The notes: generated from the letters alone by a model not told the origin. Numbered from the stretch's first letter, positions 36,401 to 45,914 are shown. The stretch: DNA of 64,000 nucleotides from Prevotella sp. (GCA_015060535.1 SUYH01000006.1:124001-188000); one strand, 5' to 3'. A program made the numbers and translations.

Positions 36401-36873
36401 GCACACAGCATGGCCTTAACAGTTCCATTGTATGTACCACGAGCAAAGAAAGAGAGTCGGTAAGTGCGCCCCTGTACGGTGTTAATACCCCAGAAACCCT
36501 CATTAACAATGCAGGCTGGAGTCTGAGATGTAGCGTGGACATTCAACTGAAGAGCGTTACCCTGAGCAGTATTCAGAAGTCTAACCTTTTTCGTGGGCTG
36601 TATGAGCGTGGCTGTAGCACCACCCTTAACAGTCCACCCCTGCATGTCGGCTGGCATTCCGTATGCAGGACCATCCTCGAACGAACGGTTTCGAATCAGC
36701 TCTGCATAAAGGCCTCCATCGGCAGCATGGTTGATGTCCTCAAAGAAGATACCATAATGCGTCGGGCTGATTTGGGGGCCTCGCTGGTTAGCATCAACAT
36801 GAATAAAAACCTGAGCACTGGCAACCACTGTTGCCAGCCCCCAGGTTAAAATTACTATTAATAAACTTCGCAT
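33487..36873 (-). CDS. Fused GH51 arabinofuranosidase / GH43 arabinanase
   Basis: This 1128-residue secreted protein (signal ends VVASAQ) joins two enzymes. The GH51 part covers about 20-560, with acid/base EIGNEN and nucleophile YVGEYA. Then follows a concanavalin/LamG-like domain of about 170 residues (LSGQWQKNADGSVSQTS to about 740), inserted before the final strands of the GH51 beta domain (SATIDEPTGELIIKVVNTG). From about 820 comes a GH43 five-blade propeller: first Asp in FVHDPVMAH, second Asp in NAIDPCFVVD, acid Glu in NAIEAPFVF. The pair could debranch and cut arabinan in one polypeptide. The first 200 residues resemble the separate GH51 next to it, which points to duplication and later fusion. 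Confidence 0.9.
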   Translation of the reverse strand: MRSLLIVILTWGLATVVASAQVFIHVDANQRGPQISPTHYGIFFEDINHAADGGLYAELIRNRSFEDGPAYGMPADMQGWTVKGGATATLIQPTKKVRLLNTAQGNALQLNVHATSQTPACIVNEGFWGINTVQGRTYRLSFFARGTYNGTVKAMLCAKDGSTVYAQTVVSGFPIAKKNKGWTKYTATLTGTANDPQAQFALVFDGKGMLDLDVVSLFPPTFKNRENGLRPDLAQMLYEMHPKFMRFPGGCFVEGQLSPENAFRWERTIGPIEERPGHWNVNWGYRTTDGIGFHEYLQMAEDLGAKPLYVVNIGLWHGGMTPYDQIQPWIDETLAALEYANGDVTTKYGAMRAKNGHPVPFNIEYLEIGNENNQPNAEYQSDHYYERYNQFRKAILAKYPKMQLIGNVVAWGDDNPKWGSQLPVDLLDEHYYRNPAWFTEAFRKYDSYDRRGPKIYVGEYAVTSGFGNLGNMNAALGEAVYMMGMENNSDIVPLNSYAPIFVNENDAKWRPDMIRFNSSRVMGTPSYYVQQLMPQHVGTQVVRVEQQGNVNLQRRTAVTPPKSRIGFATWATQASFTHPDPLPKTGQPQFLSGQWQKNADGSVSQTSLYEQCLAMCRAEVSDHYTVKFRARKDSGNEGFIIVFNYVDSLNYDWVNLGGWGNTQHGIEHITNGGKGQMETKPGSIETGRWYDITFQMAGDSLKCWLDKELVFDTVLKADVQPGIFSSATIDEPTGELIIKVVNTGSETTTVRLDISHFPVKSAKLIRLAAVDGMDENTLQQPTNIYPTQHELSPEGNQVEVEIPAYSLNIIRIKGLSAPTDSPFVHDPVMAHEHGTYHLYSTGVGIQHMTSQDGKQWSMRHEPVMSVIPQWTRDSVPGFNHHVWAPDVIRWHDRWWMAYSCSTFGKNNSVIGLLSSKSLNSPLWSDEGCIVTSREKRDQWNAIDPCFVVDDDDQPWLFWGSFWDGIQVARLDSTMHLAKGQQPRTIARRYPKGYQAPEPNPTSKFAGTNAIEAPFVFKHGGYYYLFVSWDYCCRGAKSNYRVAVGRSKSVTGPFIDREGRDMAQGGGTLFLEGDKRSFEAAGHSAAYHFDGKDVFICHGYSATQDGAAYLVQRPILWTPDGWPEIKSNK

Positions 36874-36896
36874 TTCCTGTTACTTCTTTTTACCTC

Positions 36897-38849
36897 TTAA
36901 TCTGCAGTTTGTTTATAACCCCAGATAGTGACACCCGTAGCACTGTCCAAAGCGGTGAAGCACGGTGTCTTGACATCGGTTGGCTCCAGGGTCTGCGGAA
37001 TCATCACACCCTTGAACTCCGAACCGAGCTTGATGGTGACGTACGACGTACCTGTCTTGGCAGTCCACGTACCCGTCAGCGCACCAGTGATCGTTCCGTC
37101 GGCATTCAGCGTGATATCTGTGGGAACGGCATATTCCTTCGATGCATGATCCAGACCGTAGCTGTGAACCAACAGCTTATACGTGCCGGGGATGTCTGCC
37201 GTAGCCACCTTCTGTGCAGCGGCAATACCTGCGCTCTTAATGCCTTCGCCGGTATACTCGAACGGTGCAGCCACCAGCCAGCCCTCCTCGTTCTGGTAAA
37301 CCTGGTGAACACGTACCTGATGACCCTCGCCCCACTCCTGGAAACGAGTGTGGTAAACCAGATAGGTGCGTCCATCGGGAGCTGCAATGATACTGTTGTG
37401 ACCTTGTGCACGCTCGCCAGAGGCCTCATTGGCACCACCTGTCAGCAGTTTGCCCCACATGGAGTAAGCACCAAGGATGTTCACACCACGGTTGCCGTCG
37501 TTAGCCGTAGGCCCGAAGTTCAGCAGATACTTGCTGTAAAGTGCCGAAGCCCCCTTGCTGTCAACATACGGCCCATCAGGATTCAACGAGCGGAACACGC
37601 GCATTTGATAACCACCAGCAGCCTCCAGACCACCGTATGTTACAAACAGGAAGTAATAGCCACCGATGTACTCGATATAGCTGGCCTCGCCTGAAACATA
37701 GTGCCCACCAGCTATCTTCTTGCCGAAGTAGGGGTCGGAGTTGTCGCCAGTCTCATAGGTCACATCATAGTCGCGCAGACCGGTCTCCTCGTCAAGTTCG
37801 AGCATGAAGATACCACCACTCCACGAGCCGTACGACATCCACAGCTTGCCCGTCTCGTCGTAGAAGACACAGGGGTCGATGGCGTTGGGCCAGTGATTGC
37901 CATAATTATCGGAGGGAGCATAACGGGCAGGCAGTGAAGCCTGTTCGCCAATCACAATCTCCAGATCGGTCGACTTATAGGAATCGCCCGAGCGGAATCC
38001 GCTCATCACGACGGGAGCCTGATAGCGGTAAGGTCCTGCGATGTTGTCAGCAGTCAGCATGATGATGCTCGAATACCAATGGTCGCCATTGACACTGAGG
38101 TACATACAATACTTACCCATCTTCTTGTTATAGATCACGTCGGGCGCCCACATGTTGCCATTGACATCGTAAGTGTCGCTGCCACGCTTCGACCACTCCA
38201 GAGCATTGAACGCGAAGTCGATTTCAGCCCCGCCCTTTTTCATCTTGGTCACCTGGGGAGTCGTAAATGCGTCAACATTGTCGGCATTCGTACTGGTAGC
38301 AGTAGCCCAAGGTGCGGTGAATGCCTCCCACGACATCAGATTGTTGCACCTGGCAGCAGCACGGTGTGAGCCAAAGATATAATAGGTGCTGGTAGCCTGA
38401 TCCCATACGATGCTGGGGTCATGCACCGAAACACGCTTCAGAGCCGACGGTCCCTCGGTCTGCGGATCGTCATCGACAGGTTCCGTAGCTGTTGTCGTGA
38501 ATGAAATCTCGTCAGAATATGCTACGTCGTAACTCGTCTGGGCGAAACCACGAACGTAGTAAGTCGTGCTCTTGGTCAGTCCGCCAATGGTCAGCACCAT
38601 ATTTTTGCTACCACCCATGACCTTATCGTCACTAATCGTCGGATTGGGCGATGTAGCGTAGCAGACACCACGATGGGTGATGTGCGAACCCGTAGCCGCC
38701 AGCGTGACAATGGCAGAGCTACCTTGTATGGAAGACACCGTGGGCGTGGTCACTGTCAGCGGGATGTTCACCTCGTCGATGTCGTTGCTACAGGCTGTCA
38801 GCATCATTCCGATGCTGAACAGCGCCAATAGTTTAGATATATATTTCAT
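36897..38849 (-). CDS. GH43 endo-arabinanase-like surface lipoprotein
   Basis: This 650-residue lipoprotein has its lipobox cysteine at residue 20 (MLTAC). It starts with a fibronectin-III-like domain (about 30-125, STTYYVRGFAQTSYDVAYSD). A GH43 propeller follows: Asp in VHDPSIVWD, Asp in NAIDPCVFYD, Glu in YVSGEASYIEY. The C-terminal beta domain (about 555-650, ADGTITGALTGTW) is of the kind seen in extracellular endo-1,5-alpha-L-arabinanases. The lipid anchor suggests a surface enzyme that makes the first cuts in arabinan for the SusCD pair of the same operon. It is separated from the binding lipoprotein by 22 bp. Confidence 0.88.
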   Translation of the reverse strand: MKYISKLLALFSIGMMLTACSNDIDEVNIPLTVTTPTVSSIQGSSAIVTLAATGSHITHRGVCYATSPNPTISDDKVMGGSKNMVLTIGGLTKSTTYYVRGFAQTSYDVAYSDEISFTTTATEPVDDDPQTEGPSALKRVSVHDPSIVWDQATSTYYIFGSHRAAARCNNLMSWEAFTAPWATATSTNADNVDAFTTPQVTKMKKGGAEIDFAFNALEWSKRGSDTYDVNGNMWAPDVIYNKKMGKYCMYLSVNGDHWYSSIIMLTADNIAGPYRYQAPVVMSGFRSGDSYKSTDLEIVIGEQASLPARYAPSDNYGNHWPNAIDPCVFYDETGKLWMSYGSWSGGIFMLELDEETGLRDYDVTYETGDNSDPYFGKKIAGGHYVSGEASYIEYIGGYYFLFVTYGGLEAAGGYQMRVFRSLNPDGPYVDSKGASALYSKYLLNFGPTANDGNRGVNILGAYSMWGKLLTGGANEASGERAQGHNSIIAAPDGRTYLVYHTRFQEWGEGHQVRVHQVYQNEEGWLVAAPFEYTGEGIKSAGIAAAQKVATADIPGTYKLLVHSYGLDHASKEYAVPTDITLNADGTITGALTGTWTAKTGTSYVTIKLGSEFKGVMIPQTLEPTDVKTPCFTALDSATGVTIWGYKQTAD

Positions 38850-38871
38850 AATACAATTCTATTTTTAAAAA

Positions 38872-40827
38872 TTATTCGAATACCAAATGACTGCTATCGA
38901 CTGTGAAACGGAAGTAGAAGTCGTCAGGATCGATGGTGTTGATACCGATATAATCCTGTGTATAGGTCTTACCATCGGTACCCAATATCGTAGCCTTGAC
39001 ATCTGCTGTGCCATCACCATTATTAGCAATCTTGACAGACACCTTTGCGCCATTCATCGCTGACAGCCATGTAGCCCAGTCGCCACCGTTATCGCAGGTA
39101 GCTGTGCAGGCACCATAGCCAGCGCCCCAACCATAGTTGTCAGCACGAACCACTGCATATTCGGTATTATCGGCCTTACAGAGTACAGCTACGAAGTTGT
39201 TCCAGTTGGCTACACCACTGGTATAGTTGGTGAAGTTGACAGTACATACTTGATGAGCAACGACCTGGATATTGGCAGAGTGGGCTCCCCACCAGCCGGT
39301 AGAGCAGTCGGCAGCACCTAACTCTTTGTCGAACACCAGGTGGCAGCCATCCACCGTGAAGCGGAAGTAGAAGTCGTCAGGATCGGCAATTTTGATGCCC
39401 TTATACTCCTGAACATAGGTATTGCCATCGTTGCCCACCATGACAGCCTTGACATCGCCAGAGCCGTCGCCATTGTTGGTCACGTAAGTAGTCACCTTAG
39501 CACCATTCATGGCAGCAAGCCAAGCTGCCCATCCTTCATCGTCGGCAAAACCGCCAATGGGCGTGCAACCTGCATATCCGTCGCCCCAGCCGAAGTTGTC
39601 GGCACGTACAACGGCATACTCCGAATTGTCGGCCTTACAGAGCACAATGACAAAGTTGTTCCAGTTGGCTCCACCACTGGTGAAGTTGGTGAACGTCGTC
39701 ACCTTGGTCTCCTTAGGCTCAATCTTGATGTTCTCGGTATGAGCACCCCACCAGCCTGTTGAGTTGTCCTCAGCACCCAGTACCAGCGGTGTCGGAACGA
39801 CAACGGTTTGTGTGAAGGCAGACAGCTGATTGACTACGCTGAAGGTCTTGGTAGCCAAGATAGGCTTGTCGGCATTTAGACCCTTGAAGGTCTTGTTGTA
39901 GATGACAACCAGCGTCTTCTGTCCCAGCTCATCATAGTTAGGAATAGCCTCAAACTGCAGTTCCTCGGCCTTCACATCCTTAGTAACACCCTGTTCGAAG
40001 GTCACCACAGCAGTCACGTTAGCCATCGCCTCTTCCAGAGTTGTACCCACAAGAACCTCCGTGGGTACACCCGACAGTTCCATCGACAACGGCTGCTTAT
40101 CCTCAGCAGACGTGCATCCTCCAATAGGTTCGATATTGGTAGAAATGAAGCTGACCAGCGAGCCCTCTATACCAATGCGGCATGCGATAGGTACATCGGC
40201 ACCCGTAGACGGGAATGCCGTTGTCTGCGTGTAGGTTTTCGTCAGCGTTCCGTTGGTAAACTTGATAAACATTCCGCCCTCTGCACGGTCTACCGTAATG
40301 GTGACCGTACCGTTCATCTTCTGCACACTGGCGTCCACGGAATCGTCACCCGACGAGTTACTGAAGTTGCCACTCACCAGGCTCCTGTCTATTTCTGTTC
40401 CTACGGTATTCCACTCAGAGTTTTTGGAGGGGTCGTTGTCGTAGCGGATAACGCCAAACTCATCACCCAGTTCGCCCGTTTCAGCATTATATGCATTCAG
40501 CACGAGATAGAAGTTCTTGTAATACAAGTTGTCGGGATTGACCGTCAACTTAAACTGAGCCTGCCATTTAGCACCAGCAGGTACAACATAGGTCTTACCC
40601 AACGTCCAGAATCCAGATGACAGGTCTTCCTTGCCGATGTTGTACACATCCTCCATCTGGCCCACCAGTTCCTCCTCTTCTTCGGGTTCTTCCTCTTCGC
40701 CTCCCATTTCCGAGAGCCAGTCGGGAGCATTTATCTTGTATAGATCAGCACCTTCACAACTTGCCAACGTCATGATGCCAAGTGTTGCAACGAAAAGAGC
40801 TGAAACAAATTTATTGAGATATTTCAT
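38872..40827 (-). CDS. Surface glycan-binding lipoprotein with repeated modules
   Basis: This 651-residue lipoprotein (lipobox Cys24, LASC) occupies the place of SusE/F in the arabinan locus. A short linker with a strongly acidic run (EEEEPEEEEE) is followed by a first beta-sandwich (about 55-225) and an Ig-like domain (about 250-345). Two closely similar modules come last (about 355-500 and 510-651). These share STGWWGAH, NWNNFV, VLCKADN, EYAVVRADN and DPDDFYFRFTVD. The conserved tryptophans and asparagines suggest sugar binding. No known module name was recognised. The likely role is to hold arabinan at the surface beside SusD. Similarity of the last two modules points to recent internal duplication. 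Confidence 0.82.
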   Translation of the reverse strand: MKYLNKFVSALFVATLGIMTLASCEGADLYKINAPDWLSEMGGEEEEPEEEEELVGQMEDVYNIGKEDLSSGFWTLGKTYVVPAGAKWQAQFKLTVNPDNLYYKNFYLVLNAYNAETGELGDEFGVIRYDNDPSKNSEWNTVGTEIDRSLVSGNFSNSSGDDSVDASVQKMNGTVTITVDRAEGGMFIKFTNGTLTKTYTQTTAFPSTGADVPIACRIGIEGSLVSFISTNIEPIGGCTSAEDKQPLSMELSGVPTEVLVGTTLEEAMANVTAVVTFEQGVTKDVKAEELQFEAIPNYDELGQKTLVVIYNKTFKGLNADKPILATKTFSVVNQLSAFTQTVVVPTPLVLGAEDNSTGWWGAHTENIKIEPKETKVTTFTNFTSGGANWNNFVIVLCKADNSEYAVVRADNFGWGDGYAGCTPIGGFADDEGWAAWLAAMNGAKVTTYVTNNGDGSGDVKAVMVGNDGNTYVQEYKGIKIADPDDFYFRFTVDGCHLVFDKELGAADCSTGWWGAHSANIQVVAHQVCTVNFTNYTSGVANWNNFVAVLCKADNTEYAVVRADNYGWGAGYGACTATCDNGGDWATWLSAMNGAKVSVKIANNGDGTADVKATILGTDGKTYTQDYIGINTIDPDDFYFRFTVDSSHLVFE

Positions 40828-40854
40828 AATCTATGTCTTTTAAAAGGTTTCTTG

Positions 40855-42630
40855 TTATTTGCTCAAGTCAACTACCGGATGTACAGTCCACCCATTCTTT
40901 GTAAAGTATGCAGAGTTATCCGAATTGAGGTTAGCGGAATTACCCATAAGGCTTGAGTTGATATTCATATAGTTCTGATAAATGGGGAAATACTCATGGC
41001 CCTTCTCATATTTGTCGAAAGTGCTTGCTACACCAGCAGCGCCATAGGTAATCTCCTCTTTGATATCAGCACCAAGCTTATATGCTCCGTGCTCCTTCAA
41101 CTGCTGTAGACGGTCGTCGTTGTAGAAGAATCCCCAGCGGATGAGGTCGTAGCAGCGACCAGCCTCGCAACCGAACTCCTTGGGACGCTCAACATTGGCA
41201 ATCTGCTCGAAGAGCTTGTCTGCTGTATTGAAGTCAGAAGCTTGCAGGTCGTTCAGGTTAGCACGACGACGCACCTGATTGATCCACTCAATGGCTTGAG
41301 CTGTAGGACCATTCACTTCGTTTTCGCACTCTGCTGCACGAAGCAACACATCAGCATAGCGCATGATACGAAGATTGATACCGCACTTCAGACCTGTCAC
41401 AACAGAAGAGTAAAGTCCTGTACGGAAATTGGTATACTTAGCCACAGGCAGGCCCTTGTTTGTAGCACTGACAACAACAGAGCCATCATCGGTCATCTTT
41501 TCTGTATAGCACATATTACCCAGTCCGTCCGAATAATTGTTCCAGTCATCCTCATACGTACCGATAGTCCAATAGAGTCGGGGGTCAAGCTTTCCGTCCT
41601 TGGTCTTCTCACCATTCTTGAAGAGGAAATAGAGCCATGGTGCTGCCGCCAGGTCCTGCCAGCTTCCTACGTGAGCCGGAGCGAAGTTGGCCTCTAAGGC
41701 ATGTCCCTGCGAAGCATTCTTACTAATGTTTACAGGTGTCCACTCATCATCAGAGCCCTGTGAACCATAGTCTAAGAACTGCACTTCATACAGACTCTCT
41801 GCATTGTTCTCATAAGCACTGCCTTCACGGAAGTTATCACCATAGTTCTTCATCAGTTCGTACTTACCATAAGTACCTGCAATAATCTCCTTCAAGACAG
41901 CGAGAGCTTCGCCATACTTATGGCGCTGCATCAGTGTACGAGCGTAGAAACCCGCAGCCGCACCACTGGTAGCACGTCCTTTAGCCCACTCTCCACCAGC
42001 ATCTTTAGTTGGCAGCAGTGTCATAGCTTCAGAGAAATCTTTCTCAACTTGATCCAATACCCTATCGTATTGCGCATTAGGATCCGTCTCCCCTTCCTGA
42101 TGATTAGCAGCATACAGACCCTCGAGCGTTGAGTATGAGTTGTAATCCAAAATGAGAGCTGGGTTCTGATAGAAATTCGAAAGGTTATAATATGCCAAAC
42201 CACGAATAAAGAGAGCTTGTCCCTTAATACGTTTCATCTTGTCAGACAAGGCAGTATTGTCTCCGCCACACTTGGTAATCACGAAATTGGTGATATTCGT
42301 CACATAGTACCAGTCACGCCAAATCCAGGCAACTTCACCATTGTCTATAGATACATTTAGGTTGTCGGCCGATATATGGTTCCAAGATTGAGCCACGTTC
42401 CAAACCTCATCACCTCGGCAACACTCCAATGTGTATCCTACACGAGCATAGGTTCCTTCCATACGAGTATGATGATAGCAGGCTATAACAGCATCCTCCA
42501 GATCATCTGCGGTGTTGCCGAAAGTACTTGTAGTCGGATCGTTGGGGTTGGTCAGTTCCAACTTGTCGCTGCATGATGTCAGCGTACCGATGCCCAACAT
42601 CAGGGCAAGTGATAATTTATATAGTTTCAT
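40855..42630 (-). CDS. SusD-like surface lipoprotein of the arabinan locus
   Basis: This 591-residue RagB/SusD protein has its lipobox cysteine at residue 20 (TLTSC). The family helices can be followed in IKGQALFIRGLAYYNLSNF, ATSGAAAGFYARTLMQRHKYGEAL and IMRYADVLLRAAECENEVNG. The C-terminal part carries FGCEAGRCYDLIRWG. It forms the lid of the SusC-like barrel encoded 22 bp upstream and would bind arabinan pieces. Next in the operon is the repeated-module lipoprotein, 27 bp on. Confidence 0.93.
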   Translation of the reverse strand: MKLYKLSLALMLGIGTLTSCSDKLELTNPNDPTTSTFGNTADDLEDAVIACYHHTRMEGTYARVGYTLECCRGDEVWNVAQSWNHISADNLNVSIDNGEVAWIWRDWYYVTNITNFVITKCGGDNTALSDKMKRIKGQALFIRGLAYYNLSNFYQNPALILDYNSYSTLEGLYAANHQEGETDPNAQYDRVLDQVEKDFSEAMTLLPTKDAGGEWAKGRATSGAAAGFYARTLMQRHKYGEALAVLKEIIAGTYGKYELMKNYGDNFREGSAYENNAESLYEVQFLDYGSQGSDDEWTPVNISKNASQGHALEANFAPAHVGSWQDLAAAPWLYFLFKNGEKTKDGKLDPRLYWTIGTYEDDWNNYSDGLGNMCYTEKMTDDGSVVVSATNKGLPVAKYTNFRTGLYSSVVTGLKCGINLRIMRYADVLLRAAECENEVNGPTAQAIEWINQVRRRANLNDLQASDFNTADKLFEQIANVERPKEFGCEAGRCYDLIRWGFFYNDDRLQQLKEHGAYKLGADIKEEITYGAAGVASTFDKYEKGHEYFPIYQNYMNINSSLMGNSANLNSDNSAYFTKNGWTVHPVVDLSK

Positions 42631-42652
42631 AATGATTACACCTTAATTTATA

Positions 42653-45600
42653 TTAGAATGAGAATAGAATACCAGCCATGAAGCTACGTGCACTTGGATA
42701 AGAACACCAGTTGAAGCCAGGAGTAAAGGTTCCACCTGCATAGTCTACATTATATCCCTTATATTTAGTGAAGGTATGGAGATTCTGTGCAGAAACATAA
42801 ACACGAGCACCGGAAACAACACCCTTGAACCACTTATCGGGGAAGTTGTAGCCCAACTCGATGTTGGCAATCTTCCAATAGGCTGCGTTTTGAATCATTC
42901 GATCGCTGAAGTAGTCGTTCCATGCTTCACCATTTGCTGTAATATAGGTACGCGGAACATCTGATATATAGGTCAGGCCGTCAGCAGAATACCGGTTAGC
43001 ATCACCGATTGCTACATCCTTATTAGCCCATCCATAGCAAGAGTTCAAACCATCATAAATACCATCAGTAACATGGTAATTCAATGCACCAAAGGTTGAA
43101 ATGCTCAAGTCGAAGTTCTTATACTCCAGATGAGCGCTGATACCGAAGTTCACCTTTGGCAGACCACTGCCCAGTACGACACGGTCATTGGCATCAATAA
43201 TACCATCTTCATTAACATCTTTATACAGACAATCACCTATCTGAGCACCTGTCTGGGTAGCGTGATCGTCCAAGTCTGCTTGTGTACGGGCTATACCTTC
43301 ATAAATCCAACCATAGAACTGTCCTACTTCCTGTCCAACGAAAGTTGCATAATATCCAGTTGGATTGCCACCTGTTATGTATGACTCGTTTCCGAATCCA
43401 AGTTTAGTAACTTTGTTCTTCAAGGTACTCAAGTTGGCACTTACCTGCCACTTCAAGGCGTGGTCGCGGTTACGATAGGTTGCCGAGAACTCGAAGCCAC
43501 TGTTCTCCATCGAGGCAGCATTCATAGTTACACTCTCGTTTCTTACACCGGCATTGGCAGGTACGGGAACGCTATACAGCAGGTCGGTCGACTTGTTCTT
43601 GTACCATTCGGCAGTGAACTCCAAACGGTTGTTCCACATAGCGATGTCGATACCAACGTTAGTCGTCGACTTCTTCTCCCAGGCAAGCTGATTGTTCACA
43701 TAGTCCTCGATAGACGAACCGTAAACTACCGTATTACCGAAGCTATAAGACATATAGCCTGGACGATAGACTGACTGATAGGCATATTCGCCGATGTTCT
43801 CGTTACCAAGCTCACCATAGCTGGCACGAATCTTCATCATGTTGACGATGTTATGGTCGATGGGGAAGAACTTTTCCTTATCGAAACGCCAACCAACAGA
43901 GATTGACGGGAATGTACCCCAGCGGATGTCTTTGGTCAGACGAGAGCTACCGTCGCGACGAATCACGAAAGACAACAGATACTTGCCGTCGTAATCATAG
44001 TTCAAACGTCCGATGAGAGATGTCAGAGCGTGTTTATATTCATACGAAGCTGATTCACGCGTCTCGGCCTTCTGCGGATGGAGATAGTATGGCTCAGTAA
44101 GGTTGATTCCCCATGCATCCAGAAGATGGGTGTTCTCCTCTTCGTAAGTAATACCGCCTAAAAGATTGACATGATGTAATCCAAAATTACCATCCCACGT
44201 TATTGTATTCTCAACCAAGAAGTCTGAGTAAGTGCGTTTGTTCTCTGTCAGACGCTCATTCGACTTGTCAAGATATACACGGTTACTCTGAATCCAAGCA
44301 GCAACCCATGTCTTGTCCTGCGCATTGGTCTTACTGTATGACAGGTTGAGCTTGTAGTTCAGCTTATGGCTCTTCTGCTCCTGACCTATCATCTTCAGCA
44401 GGTCGAAATCGGCAGAACCAGTAGCTACAATACGGTCAACCAGTGTGTTACGAGTCAGCTGGTTATTCACCAACAAGGGGTTAGATGCCGAGATGTCACC
44501 ATGAATGTCATTGTAATAAACACCATATCCATAGGCATCATAGTTATAGTTCTTGGCGGCAGGAACCTTCTCGTCCAAATACCATGTCGTCTCATCGTAA
44601 GCCTTGATAGTAGGCTGCATCAGCAGTGTTCCACGTAGTACATTAGTGACATCACCATACAGGCCCTGTATGTATTCGTTTGCATTTGAAAGTCCCATAC
44701 CGTCCTGATTGGAGTGCGAATAAACCAGGCTGGTGTGGAACTGGATAAACTTGGTCTCCATCATGTTATTCACACGAGCCGTGAAGCGGTTGTAGTTAGG
44801 ACCAGCACCCTCCAGCGTTCCTTTCTGCTGGAAGTAGTCTAGACCTATATTATAAGTATTGTGTGCACCACCACCGCTCAAGTTGATATTGTGATTCTGG
44901 CGAGTACCTGTCTTAAACACCTCTTTGAACCAGTCTGTATCGGTATTGTCCATAAACTGGTAGCGGCCTGTCTCTGCATTCAAGCTATAGCCACCAGGAA
45001 GTGGAGTGTTTGAATTGGCGGCAGCATGGCCGAGATAGTTGCTATATTGGTCGGCATTCATCAAATCGTAAGTGCTGCTGGGAATCCAGTCTATTCCAAA
45101 GTATCCCTTATAGTCTACTTTCAAAGGCTGATCCTTCTTACCGCCTTTAGTCGTGATAATGACCACACCATTGGCGGCACGAGAACCATAGATAGCACCT
45201 GCCGATGCATCCTTCAGCACTTGGATGGTCTCAATGTCGTTGGGCGAGAAATCGCGGATGGTGGTACCCATAGGTACACCGTCGATAACGTACAGCGGAG
45301 CCGTGCTGCCGAACGAGCCGATACCACGGATACGTACAGAAGGGTCGGCACCAGGCTGACCGTCTGATGTAATCTGCACACCAGCCACCTTACCTTCAAG
45401 CATGGTCGAGATGTTTGAATTGGACACGCGCTTCAGCTCTTCAGCATTTACAATAGAGACTGCGCCCGTCAGGTCGGCCTTCTTCTGCGTACCGTAACCC
45501 ACAACGACTACCTGATCGAGCATCTGGGAGTCTGGCTCCATCTGAATCTGGTCGATGACAGCACGTCCACGTACGGCAATCTCCCTGTCCTTGTAACCCA

Positions 45601-45859
45601 CATAGCTCACTACGAGCGTAGCATTAGAAGCAGCGTCAATTTGGAAATTACCGTCGAAATCGGTAACAATACCAGTCTGAGCTCCTTTCACCCTCACAGT
45701 GGCACCAATCAGGGGTTCACCCTGCTGGTCGACAACCTGACCCTTCACCTTAACGGTTTGCTGGGTCACTGATGCCATCGCACGTCCTGGACACAAAATA
45801 GTTGCGCCTCCCAACATGCTTAGCGACAGCATCGTAGAGAATAACAGTTCTTTTCTCAT
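42653..45859 (-). CDS. SusC-like TonB-dependent receptor of the arabinan locus
   Basis: The start at 45859 (MRKELLFSTMLSLSM) is preferred; the ORF-track start adds 14 residues from the leader. The product has 1068 residues. A signal peptide ends near RAMA. The carboxypeptidase-regulatory-like domain follows (VKGQVVDQQGEPLIGATV), then the plug (VRIRGIGSFGSTAPLYVIDG, AGAIYGSRAANGVVII), and the barrel ends GILFSF. It is the first gene of a six-gene operon (SusC, SusD, binding lipoprotein, GH43, GH51-GH43, GH51). The enzymes point to arabinan as substrate. Direct GGTGGACAAA repeats lie in front of the gene and are probably bound by the adjacent regulator. Confidence 0.93.
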   Translation of the reverse strand: MRKELLFSTMLSLSMLGGATILCPGRAMASVTQQTVKVKGQVVDQQGEPLIGATVRVKGAQTGIVTDFDGNFQIDAASNATLVVSYVGYKDREIAVRGRAVIDQIQMEPDSQMLDQVVVVGYGTQKKADLTGAVSIVNAEELKRVSNSNISTMLEGKVAGVQITSDGQPGADPSVRIRGIGSFGSTAPLYVIDGVPMGTTIRDFSPNDIETIQVLKDASAGAIYGSRAANGVVIITTKGGKKDQPLKVDYKGYFGIDWIPSSTYDLMNADQYSNYLGHAAANSNTPLPGGYSLNAETGRYQFMDNTDTDWFKEVFKTGTRQNHNINLSGGGAHNTYNIGLDYFQQKGTLEGAGPNYNRFTARVNNMMETKFIQFHTSLVYSHSNQDGMGLSNANEYIQGLYGDVTNVLRGTLLMQPTIKAYDETTWYLDEKVPAAKNYNYDAYGYGVYYNDIHGDISASNPLLVNNQLTRNTLVDRIVATGSADFDLLKMIGQEQKSHKLNYKLNLSYSKTNAQDKTWVAAWIQSNRVYLDKSNERLTENKRTYSDFLVENTITWDGNFGLHHVNLLGGITYEEENTHLLDAWGINLTEPYYLHPQKAETRESASYEYKHALTSLIGRLNYDYDGKYLLSFVIRRDGSSRLTKDIRWGTFPSISVGWRFDKEKFFPIDHNIVNMMKIRASYGELGNENIGEYAYQSVYRPGYMSYSFGNTVVYGSSIEDYVNNQLAWEKKSTTNVGIDIAMWNNRLEFTAEWYKNKSTDLLYSVPVPANAGVRNESVTMNAASMENSGFEFSATYRNRDHALKWQVSANLSTLKNKVTKLGFGNESYITGGNPTGYYATFVGQEVGQFYGWIYEGIARTQADLDDHATQTGAQIGDCLYKDVNEDGIIDANDRVVLGSGLPKVNFGISAHLEYKNFDLSISTFGALNYHVTDGIYDGLNSCYGWANKDVAIGDANRYSADGLTYISDVPRTYITANGEAWNDYFSDRMIQNAAYWKIANIELGYNFPDKWFKGVVSGARVYVSAQNLHTFTKYKGYNVDYAGGTFTPGFNWCSYPSARSFMAGILFSF

Positions 45860-45914
45860 TGTTAGTGTTTTAGTTATAATAAAAAAATGTGATAATGTCA
45901 TCAGGTTTCGTTGG

